Source: a virus
DNA length: 32,192 nucleotides
Reading direction: 5' to 3' (one strand)
IMG/VR virus record: IMGVR_UViG_3300021197_001049
Location: 1 to 32,192 of that record
A program made the translations under genes and the position numbers. The notes under the pieces are model-generated. The model had not been told where the DNA came from. It saw only the letters and a program-made list of their open reading frames with translations, and ran no database searches. Positions 1 through 5,992 of this stretch are shown piece by piece. Numbering within the stretch: the first letter of the stretch is position 1; every line of letters starts with the position of its first letter.

Positions 1-1
1 A

Positions 2-334
2 TTATTAATTTATTTAGATTGTAAAGGAAGATTTACACGTAAGGATTTTATTGACGGAGTTTATACTATGAGTTGGGATAAAAACCGTTGGGAAAGACTT
101 AAAAGAGATGGGTGGATAGAAACGTGGCGACACCGTAACAGAACGACTATTATGTATAGCATATTTAAGACCTCGTTTAAATGTTCACAAGTAATAAGTA
201 GGGTGTATAGAATTCTACTAGGCGAGGAAGACTTACCCACTTCAGAAAGAAGTGTATTTTACAATAACAAGTCATATACAGATAAAGTTTACAACAAAGC
301 TATAGATGATATGATAAAAGATAAAGATAGATAA
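2..334 (+). CDS. Partial winged-helix-like small protein (5' end outside window)
   Basis: The reading frame is open from base 2 to the stop at 332-334, so the gene probably begins upstream; the first in-window ATG is at 68, but the 22 codons before it read like ordinary protein. The visible part (110 residues) has a layout suggestive of a MarR-like winged helix: a helix around FTRKDFIDG, then RLKRDGWIE, a basic WRHRNR wing, and a TTIMYSIF strand, followed by a C-terminal helical tail. Function is not established; a DNA-binding regulator or a packaging accessory are both possible. It joins the next gene through a TAATG overlap, so it is translated with the lysis/structural genes. The fold assignment is inference from pattern only. 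Confidence 0.6.
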   Translation, partial: LLIYLDCKGRFTRKDFIDGVYTMSWDKNRWERLKRDGWIETWRHRNRTTIMYSIFKTSFKCSQVISRVYRILLGEEDLPTSERSVFYNNKSYTDKVYNKAIDDMIKDKDR

Positions 335-633
335 TGCCAAACTTTAAAAAAAATACAAGCCCAGCAATGAAAAGAAGTTGCTATAAAATGAAAGGTTTTT
401 CAGGATTTGGAAACTCACCTGTAACTAAAATGGATCCAATGCACAATGGTAAGCCTGGTGTACAGAAAGAAGATTTTGCTCAATTTAAAAGTTCACCTGC
501 CACATTCAAAGGTGCTAACTCAAAAAACTCTAAGTGTTGGAAAGGTTGTAAGAAGGTAGGTACAAAAATTTCAAGCCGTACAGGAAGAAGAGTTAATGAT
601 TGTGACTGTGGTAGTAAATATAGTAAAAAATAA
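334..633 (+). CDS. Small basic Cys-containing protein of unknown function
   Basis: A 99-residue, strongly basic protein. Its start overlaps the previous stop in a TAATG junction, and its stop abuts the next ATG directly (TAAATG). The N-terminal half is rich in Lys, Ser, Pro, Gly and Met, with two related SPA-containing stretches (residues 9-11 and 54-56). The C-terminal third carries a CxxxC pair and a CDC cluster (CWKGC near residue 69, DCDC near 91), which could bind a metal such as zinc. There is no signal peptide or membrane segment. I do not recognise a named family. Its position suggests a virion or nucleic-acid-associated accessory protein, but that is only context. Confidence 0.7.
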   Translation: MPNFKKNTSPAMKRSCYKMKGFSGFGNSPVTKMDPMHNGKPGVQKEDFAQFKSSPATFKGANSKNSKCWKGCKKVGTKISSRTGRRVNDCDCGSKYSKK

Positions 634-1065
634 ATGGGATTTAAACTAGGATCAGAAAGAGGTAACTATGCTGTCAGTGGTGAAATCAAAACAAAAATGC
701 GTTTTGGTAAACAAGCTGGTGGCCCAACATCTGTGCCTGGAACACCTATTGTACCAATGCCATTAGAAGAGGGTATTTTAGGTGAGGCTAATATGGATGG
801 TACTATATATGTTAATGAAAACCTAGATTCTAATAGTTATGAGTACAGACAAGTTATAAACCATGAGATGAGGCATGCTACTGATATGAAAGTAGGAAAG
901 TTAGCTTACGATGACAATTACGTGATGTACAATGGAGAGAAATTTGAAAGAAAAGATATTAATGGAGTTGACTCAATACTAGTTGATGGCAAGTGGAAAG
1001 AAGCTGGAGACACTGGCTTTCCTTGGGAAGACGACGCGAATAACGGTGGAAATGGAGATATTTAA
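634..1065 (+). CDS. Small zincin-like metallopeptidase (HExxH)
   Basis: A 143-residue protein with a zinc-peptidase signature: a strand (GTIYVNE) followed by a helix carrying HEMRH at residues 77-81, then ATDM. About 50 residues further, FPWEDDAN places Glu132 as a plausible third zinc ligand, as in gluzincin-type peptidases. The Gly/Pro-rich N-terminus (residues 1-50) is probably flexible. There is no signal peptide. The next two genes encode membrane proteins, one a holin-family match, so a peptidoglycan endopeptidase acting in lysis is possible. A prohead-maturation or virion-borne protease is an alternative. The HExxH motif is read directly; activity and role are inferred. The stop overlaps the next gene's start by 14 bases. 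Confidence 0.75.
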   Translation: MGFKLGSERGNYAVSGEIKTKMRFGKQAGGPTSVPGTPIVPMPLEEGILGEANMDGTIYVNENLDSNSYEYRQVINHEMRHATDMKVGKLAYDDNYVMYNGEKFERKDINGVDSILVDGKWKEAGDTGFPWEDDANNGGNGDI

Positions 1066-1264
1066 AGATAATAACAACTGGAACGAGAAATCTATTATAG
1101 GTTTCATTGCATTTTCAATAATGTGTGTGATAATGATAGTAGACCTTGTAACTGGTTATGTAGGTAAAGATTTAATAATAAACGAGTTTGTATACGACTC
1201 ATTTGTATTTGTAGTGTTAGGATGCTTCGGTATAAGTGGTGTAGAGAAATTCGCAAAAAAATAA
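1052..1264 (+). CDS. Small two-TM membrane protein, holin-like
   Basis: A 70-residue protein with two hydrophobic segments (about residues 13-35 and 43-62), a short polar loop between them and a Lys-rich C-terminal end (EKFAKK). I place the start at ATG 1052, overlapping the zincin gene by 14 bases. The longer frame from ATG 983 would add residues read out of frame from the conserved-looking end of the upstream gene. Size, topology and position directly before a holin-family protein suggest a holin or antiholin partner, but small phage membrane proteins are hard to assign and no family is recognised. Confidence 0.7.
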   Translation: MEIFKDNNNWNEKSIIGFIAFSIMCVIMIVDLVTGYVGKDLIINEFVYDSFVFVVLGCFGISGVEKFAKK

Positions 1265-1267
1265 ACT

Positions 1268-1654
1268 ATGTTAAGTAAACTATTTTCAGGTGGAGCAACA
1301 GAGCTTATAAAAGGTGTTGGTGGAGTAATAGATAACTTACATACTTCTGGTGAGGAAAAGCTAGAAGCAGAAAGAAAAATAAAAGAATTAATTGCTAACT
1401 ACGAGATAGAGATGGAAAAGAATATAACATCTCGCTGGGAAGCAGACTTAAAATCAGACTCTTGGCTAAGTAAAAATGTTAGACCAATGGTATTGATTTT
1501 TTTAATAGTATGCACCATGCTATTGATATTTATAGATGCAGGTGCAATAAAATTTAACGTGAAAGATTCTTATATAGATCTTTTACAATTAGTATTAATA
1601 ACTGTGATCGGTGCTTATTTTGGCGGACGATCATTAGAAAAAGTAAAAAAATAA
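1268..1654 (+). CDS. Holin, GTA-type 3-TM family
   Basis: A 128-residue protein. It begins with an amphipathic, charged helical region (residues 1-65), followed by the linker SDSWLSKNVRPM (about residues 63-74). A long hydrophobic segment comes next (about 74-92) and then a second one (about 103-118), ending IGAYFGGRSLEK. The W-L-S-x-N-x-R-P entry to the first membrane segment and the GAYFGGRSxEK end are what I know from the 'holin of 3TMs, for gene-transfer release' family, first described in gene transfer agents and common in phages. The product would sit in the inner membrane and let the muralytic enzyme reach the cell wall. The upstream zincin may be that enzyme. Start is the only ATG consistent with the spacing (3 bases after the previous stop). 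Confidence 0.8.
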   Translation: MLSKLFSGGATELIKGVGGVIDNLHTSGEEKLEAERKIKELIANYEIEMEKNITSRWEADLKSDSWLSKNVRPMVLIFLIVCTMLLIFIDAGAIKFNVKDSYIDLLQLVLITVIGAYFGGRSLEKVKK

Positions 1655-1658
1655 AATT

Positions 1659-2453
1659 ATGGCAAATCAATATTTTCAAAAAACATTTAGACCAGACATA
1701 ATAAATGGTGATGTATCAACAGTAATACAATCTGACAAATCTGACTCACCTTTTGCGGCAAAAGATATAATTTTTGATTGGACAGCTGTAGATATTCCAC
1801 TAGGAACAGACGCTATAGTAGATGGACTAGTACACATGTATGGGGAAGACGGTGGAGTCCAACACTCAACTGATTTTTTCTTGTTAATAGCTAAAACTAA
1901 TAATGGTGCAGCTCCAACAAGTTTAGGAAATGTAAACTCATCTCCAGCAAATAGTGCGTGCTACGAGTTACCAGATGTGTTAATGGGCGTGATGAGTTTT
2001 GAAGGCGACAGTACAAGAGCTGGTATGATAGAGCTAGGTGGACCAGCTGGTTCTGTTTATCATTTTAATACAACAACAGCAGGAGGGCAAACTGCGCCGG
2101 TGGTTATACAGCCGGAAAAAAATTCATTAGGAGGTCAAACAACAAACAGAATATATGTAGCGGCTATAGCCGGTGGGGTTTTTGATTTTTCAACGGGTGT
2201 TTTAGCTAATGGCGCTGTAACAGACAACGACACTACAAGTATTACAGTAAAAACTGTTGATCCAAGAAAATCTTTTAGAGTAGGTGACACTGTTTATTTA
2301 CACGATGTTGACACTGCTTTAGGAACTATTGCATCTATGACTGCTACAAATATTACTTTAAACGCCGCTATTGGAAGCACAGACATAGCTGACGAAGATG
2401 AATTTGTTAATGCTAAGCCTATTACAGTGACTCTAGGATTTAGAGGAAGATAA
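1659..2453 (+). CDS. Putative virion structural protein (decoration or tail candidate)
   Basis: A 264-residue protein rich in Gly, Thr, Ala and Val, with the beta-strand texture of phage surface or tail proteins and no membrane segment. Residues about 193-252 form a compact module: a strand (SITVKTV), then FRVGDTVYLHD, then a strand pair (TNITLNAAI) and a closing acidic strand. It resembles modules in the capsid and tail proteins of this window. I do not recognise a named family. The neighbourhood (holin upstream, packaging and head genes downstream) fits a head decoration or tail protein. It starts 4 bases after the holin stop, and a 36-base A/T-rich leader separates it from the following gene. 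Confidence 0.65.
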   Translation: MANQYFQKTFRPDIINGDVSTVIQSDKSDSPFAAKDIIFDWTAVDIPLGTDAIVDGLVHMYGEDGGVQHSTDFFLLIAKTNNGAAPTSLGNVNSSPANSACYELPDVLMGVMSFEGDSTRAGMIELGGPAGSVYHFNTTTAGGQTAPVVIQPEKNSLGGQTTNRIYVAAIAGGVFDFSTGVLANGAVTDNDTTSITVKTVDPRKSFRVGDTVYLHDVDTALGTIASMTATNITLNAAIGSTDIADEDEFVNAKPITVTLGFRGR

Positions 2454-2489
2454 AATAAAAACAAATTAAATTAACTTAAATTAAATAAA

Positions 2490-2765
2490 ATGGCAACAAA
2501 AGAAAAGGTGGTAGACCTTAAACCTACATCAATTACTGACGAGCAATTAAAAAAAGTTCAAACAACGGTAAGTAATATAAATAGAGCTCAGCTGGAGATA
2601 GGCTCTATTGAAGTTAAGAAACACAACTTGATGCACCAAGTAAACAGTTCACAAGAAGAGCTAGTAAAAATACAGGCTGAGCTTGAAAAAGAGTATGGTA
2701 CTGTAGATATTAATATCCAAGATGGAACAATCAACTATGATGTCGAAGCTAATAAGAAAGATTAG
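2490..2765 (+). CDS. Small coiled-coil protein, unknown function
   Basis: A 91-residue, highly charged, helix-forming protein. Residues about 15-70 have heptad-like spacing of hydrophobic residues (QLKKVQTTVSNINRAQLEIG and following), consistent with a coiled coil. The C-terminal end (GTVDINIQDGTINY) reads as a short beta hairpin. The start ATG follows an A/T-rich leader without a Shine-Dalgarno sequence. The 3' end overlaps the next gene. It looks like a conserved small phage protein placed ahead of packaging genes, but I cannot assign a function. Confidence 0.7.
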   Translation: MATKEKVVDLKPTSITDEQLKKVQTTVSNINRAQLEIGSIEVKKHNLMHQVNSSQEELVKIQAELEKEYGTVDINIQDGTINYDVEANKKD

Positions 2766-2961
2766 TATTGGTAAAGATTATAAGAATGACGCTATGCACT
2801 ATGCCGTGGGGCAAGAAGTGTATGGTGGTCATACTATCTGCGATATTATAGAGGAGGACGATAAGTTTTCTATATACATTAAAAAAGGTAAAGATGTTTT
2901 ACCTTGGAAAGACTTTAATAAAAACATGGCTGTATCTGTGGAATATAACTTACAATATTAA
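2737..2961 (+). CDS. Small conserved-looking protein, unknown function
   Basis: About 74 residues, with a mixed alpha/beta pattern: ISIGKDYKNDAMHYAVGQ, GGHTICDI, then DKFSIYIKKGKDVLPWKDFN and MAVSVEYNL. This suggests a small beta-barrel or sheet. ATG 2737 or 2740 is the likely start; the frame reaches ATG 2722 but those extra codons only re-read the tail of the upstream gene. It overlaps that gene by about 29 bases and couples to the next through TAATG (stop and start share base 2961). No family recognised; a role in capsid morphogenesis is only suggested by the neighbours. Confidence 0.7.
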   Translation: MMSKLIRKISIGKDYKNDAMHYAVGQEVYGGHTICDIIEEDDKFSIYIKKGKDVLPWKDFNKNMAVSVEYNLQY

Positions 2962-3551
2962 TGAAGAGTGTTTACAACTTTGTTGTAACGCCAAAAGGAA
3001 AAAGATATAACAATACTAAGAAGCTAGATGGTGGAGAGTTAATCCTTAACACGGAAATGTTTAACCATCAGTATGTAAACAGGGAAGCAGAGGTTATATC
3101 AACACCCATTATTGGTGATACAGATATAAAACCAGGTGATACAGTTATTATACATCACAATGTATTTAGAAGGTGGTATGATGTTAAGGGTAAAGAAAAA
3201 AATAGTAGAAGTTATTTTGACGACTCTACTTATTTTATAACACAAGATCAAATCTTTTTATATAAAAGAGATGACAAGTGGATAGCTCCAAAGGGATATT
3301 GCTTTGTAATACCTTTGAAGGCTACAGATCAGTTTAACACTGAGTCTGAAAAACCTTTGCAAGGTATTGTCAAGTATTCTGACGGTACGGTTAAGGTTGG
3401 AGATCTAGTTGGCTATAGACCAAATAGTGAATATGAGTTTATCGTTGATGGCGAGAGACTTTTTAGAGTTTTATCAAATTTAATTACAATCAAATATGAA
3501 CATCAAGGAAACGAAGAAACGTATAATCCAAGCTGGGCACAAAGCAGTTGA
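2961..3551 (+). CDS. Tandem GroES-like co-chaperonin
   Basis: A 196-residue protein that reads as two GroES-fold (Cpn10) units. The C-terminal unit is the clearer: KGYCFVIPLK at about 111-120, EKPLQGIVKY, VKVGDLVGY at about 144-152, then VDGERLFRVLSNLITIKYE at about 162-180. These match in order the DRVxVK strand, the G-x-V strand, the VKxGDxVxF strand and the E-E-x-L/I-x-x-x-D-I-x-A-I-x-E end of GroES. The N-terminal unit repeats the order: VYNFVVTPKGK, LDGGELIL, REAEVIS, IKPGDTVII at about 56-64, and YFITQDQIFLYK at about 92-103. Phage co-chaperonins such as T4 gp31 work with host GroEL to fold the capsid protein, which fits its place upstream of the terminase and head genes. The last 18 codons overlap the next gene. 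Family call is by eye. Confidence 0.65.
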   Translation: MKSVYNFVVTPKGKRYNNTKKLDGGELILNTEMFNHQYVNREAEVISTPIIGDTDIKPGDTVIIHHNVFRRWYDVKGKEKNSRSYFDDSTYFITQDQIFLYKRDDKWIAPKGYCFVIPLKATDQFNTESEKPLQGIVKYSDGTVKVGDLVGYRPNSEYEFIVDGERLFRVLSNLITIKYEHQGNEETYNPSWAQSS

Positions 3552-3774
3552 AGAACTTATCAAGGTAGGTGAAGAAGCTATTGTCACTGACTCTGAAGAC
3601 GATTTAACAGCTGATAAATTAAAAAACGCCGCAGCTTCTAAAAAGCTAGCTATTTTTGACGCATTTGAGATACTTAACAGAATTGAAGAAGAAGAAAACT
3701 TGCTTGAGGGTAAAACACCTGAAGAGGCAAAGGAAAAAACTTTTAAGGGATTCGCTGAAAGTAGATCTAAATAA
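3496..3774 (+). CDS. Candidate small terminase subunit
   Basis: A 92-residue, all-helical, acidic protein directly upstream of the large terminase and coupled to it by TAATG (shared base 3774). The N-terminal part (KETKKRIIQAGHKAVEELIKV) could be a DNA-binding helical region; residues about 36-65 (DDLTADKLKNAAASKKLAIFDAFEILNRIEEEE) form a long helix suited to oligomerisation. The small terminase recognises phage DNA and loads the large subunit, and it usually sits just before terL; that placement and size are the main evidence. The only usable ATG (3496) lies within the previous gene, giving a 56-base overlap. No specific family motif is visible, so the assignment is tentative. Confidence 0.5.
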   Translation: MNIKETKKRIIQAGHKAVEELIKVGEEAIVTDSEDDLTADKLKNAAASKKLAIFDAFEILNRIEEEENLLEGKTPEEAKEKTFKGFAESRSK

Positions 3775-5987
3775 TGTACGAGCAAAGTTTAGTTAATACA
3801 GTTGAACCTGTAAAAAAGACTACTATCAGTAGACTTAACAAAGGTAAGAAGTGGAAATACGGTTACAATAAAGAACACGACATTATAGTGTTGTCTCAAA
3901 GTGGACAAATAGGTGAGATAATAGAAATACAAGGACTAGTTATTGCGCTACCAAAAGCTCCTAAAGAAATATACAAAGATCCGAAGAACAAATGGGTGAA
4001 ATTCGAGTATCCCAAGGAGTTGCAAAGAATTAAGAATATATTCGATTGGAGGAATTATCCGGAAAGCAGTAAAGAAAAATGGTACGATTATATAGATCAA
4101 GAATTCACAAGAAGGGAGGAGGGTTTTTGGTTCACGAATAATGGTAAACCAACCTGGATAACAGGTACGCAATACATGTACTTGCAGTGGAGTAAAATTG
4201 ATGTAGGTGCTCCAGATTTTAGAGAGGCAAACAGATTGTTTTATATATTCTGGGAAGCTTGCAAGGCGGACAAAAGATGTTATGGTATGTGTTACCTTAA
4301 AAACAGACGATCTGGATTTTCTTTCATGTCATCAGCTGAAACGGTTAATTTAGCCACTCTTGCAAGTGATAGTAGATTTGGTATACTATCTAAAACTGGA
4401 TCAGATGCAAAGAAAATGTTTACAGACAAAGTGGTTCCTATATCAATTAATTATCCTTTCTTTTTTAAACCTATCCAAGATGGTATGGACCGTCCTAAAT
4501 CTGAACTTGCTTATAGAGTACCTGCTAGTAAGTTTACAAGAAAGAAAATGTCAGCTACAGATGGTATGGAGGAAATTGAAGGTCTGGATACAACAATTGA
4601 CTGGAAAAATACTGGAGACAATAGTTATGATGGTGAGAAACTAGCTTTACTAGTTCATGATGAGAGTGGTAAATGGGAGAGACCCGATAATATTTTAAAC
4701 AACTGGAGGGTTACAAAAACATGTTTACGATTAGGTAGTAGAATTATTGGTAAATGTATGATGGGCTCAACTTCAAATGCTTTAGATAAAGGTGGAGAAA
4801 ACTTTAAAAAACTATACAATGCCTCAGATGTCACGAGAAGAAATAGAAACGGTCAGACAAAGTCTGGATTATACTCTCTTTTTATCCCAATGGAGTGGAA
4901 CTACGAAGGATTTATTGATGAGTATGGAATTCCAGTCTTTACTACTCCTGATATCGACAGACTTACACCAGACGGTGAATTAATAGATGTTGGTGTAATA
5001 GATAACTGGCAAAATGAGGTTGATGGTTTAAAAGATGATCAAGACGCTTTAAACGAATTTTACCGTCAGTTCCCAAGAACTACAGAGCATGCATTTAGAG
5101 ATGAAACAAAAAACAGTATATTTAACTTAGTAAAAATATACGAGCAGATAGATTACAATGAAGAACTATCTAGAACACTAGGTGTAACTAAAGGTAATTT
5201 TCAGTGGGTAAATGGTGTAAAAGACTCGCAAGTCATATTTTACCCAGATTCAAAAGGTAGATTTAAAGTTAGTTGGGTACCACCGTCAAAAATACAAAAT
5301 AGAGTAATACTTAAAAACGGTATTAAATATCCTGGCAATGAGCACATGGGAGCCTTTGGTTGTGATAGTTACGATATATCAGGTACAGTAGATGGAGTTG
5401 GATCGAAAGGAGCTTTACACGGGCTAACTAGGTTCAGTATGGAAGACGCTCCTGCTAACAGTTTCTTTTTGGAATACTTATCAAGACCGCCAACAGCCGA
5501 GATGTTCTTTGAGGACGTTCTAATGGCTTTAGTATTTTACGGGATGCCTATACTCGCAGAGAACAATAAACCCCGTCTCTTGTATTACCTGAGACGTAGA
5601 GGATATAGAGGTTTTAGTATGAATAGACCTGATAAGATATGGAACAAATTATCTGTTGCAGAAAAAGAGGTAGGCGGAATACCCAACTCCTCAGAAGATA
5701 TTAAACAAGCACATGCCGCTGCAATCGAGATGTATATACAAGATCACGTTGGAATGAAGCGAGATGGAACGTTTGGTGACCTGTATTTTAATGAGCTACT
5801 AAATGATTGGGCAAAGTTTGATATAAACAAAAGAACAAAGCATGATGCGTCTATAAGTTCTGGATTAGCCATTATGGCTAACAACAGGCATTTATACGCG
5901 CCAAACGCTAAGGTTGAAAAACAACCACTAAACATAAACATTTCTAAGTATAGTAATACTGGAAGCAATTCACAAATAATCAAATAA
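3774..5987 (+). CDS. terL: Terminase large subunit (packaging ATPase/nuclease)
   Basis: A 737-residue protein with the two domains expected of TerL. ATPase: the segment KNRRSGFS at residues 176-183 is a deviant Walker A, close in layout to lambda gpA, where the lysine also sits at the start of the loop. A hydrophobic strand ending in HDE (LALLVHDE, residues 290-297) is Walker B with catalytic Glu297. The segment GSTSNALDKGGENF after it fits the coupling motif. Nuclease (RNase H fold): GCDSYD has Asp531 and Asp534, an acidic ILAENNKP at about 594-601 has Glu596, and KHDASISSG has Asp691. The enzyme translocates DNA into the prohead at the portal and cuts it. It couples to the upstream small gene by TAATG and lies 5 bases before the portal gene. 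Confidence 0.92.
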   Translation: MYEQSLVNTVEPVKKTTISRLNKGKKWKYGYNKEHDIIVLSQSGQIGEIIEIQGLVIALPKAPKEIYKDPKNKWVKFEYPKELQRIKNIFDWRNYPESSKEKWYDYIDQEFTRREEGFWFTNNGKPTWITGTQYMYLQWSKIDVGAPDFREANRLFYIFWEACKADKRCYGMCYLKNRRSGFSFMSSAETVNLATLASDSRFGILSKTGSDAKKMFTDKVVPISINYPFFFKPIQDGMDRPKSELAYRVPASKFTRKKMSATDGMEEIEGLDTTIDWKNTGDNSYDGEKLALLVHDESGKWERPDNILNNWRVTKTCLRLGSRIIGKCMMGSTSNALDKGGENFKKLYNASDVTRRNRNGQTKSGLYSLFIPMEWNYEGFIDEYGIPVFTTPDIDRLTPDGELIDVGVIDNWQNEVDGLKDDQDALNEFYRQFPRTTEHAFRDETKNSIFNLVKIYEQIDYNEELSRTLGVTKGNFQWVNGVKDSQVIFYPDSKGRFKVSWVPPSKIQNRVILKNGIKYPGNEHMGAFGCDSYDISGTVDGVGSKGALHGLTRFSMEDAPANSFFLEYLSRPPTAEMFFEDVLMALVFYGMPILAENNKPRLLYYLRRRGYRGFSMNRPDKIWNKLSVAEKEVGGIPNSSEDIKQAHAAAIEMYIQDHVGMKRDGTFGDLYFNELLNDWAKFDINKRTKHDASISSGLAIMANNRHLYAPNAKVEKQPLNINISKYSNTGSNSQIIK

Positions 5988-5992
5988 TAAAT

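Noticed and set aside
983-1051. Upstream start for the 1052-1264 membrane protein
   Set aside because: The added residues re-read the conserved-looking end of the zincin gene in another frame; the start at 1052 gives a short overlap and a clean N-terminus.
2722-2736. Upstream start for the 2737-2961 protein
   Set aside because: It only re-reads coding bases of the upstream coiled-coil gene; the later start suffices.
3480-3785. Reverse-strand Ser-rich 101-aa frame over the candidate small terminase gene
   Set aside because: Shadow of a well-formed helical gene on the + strand; no initiation context.
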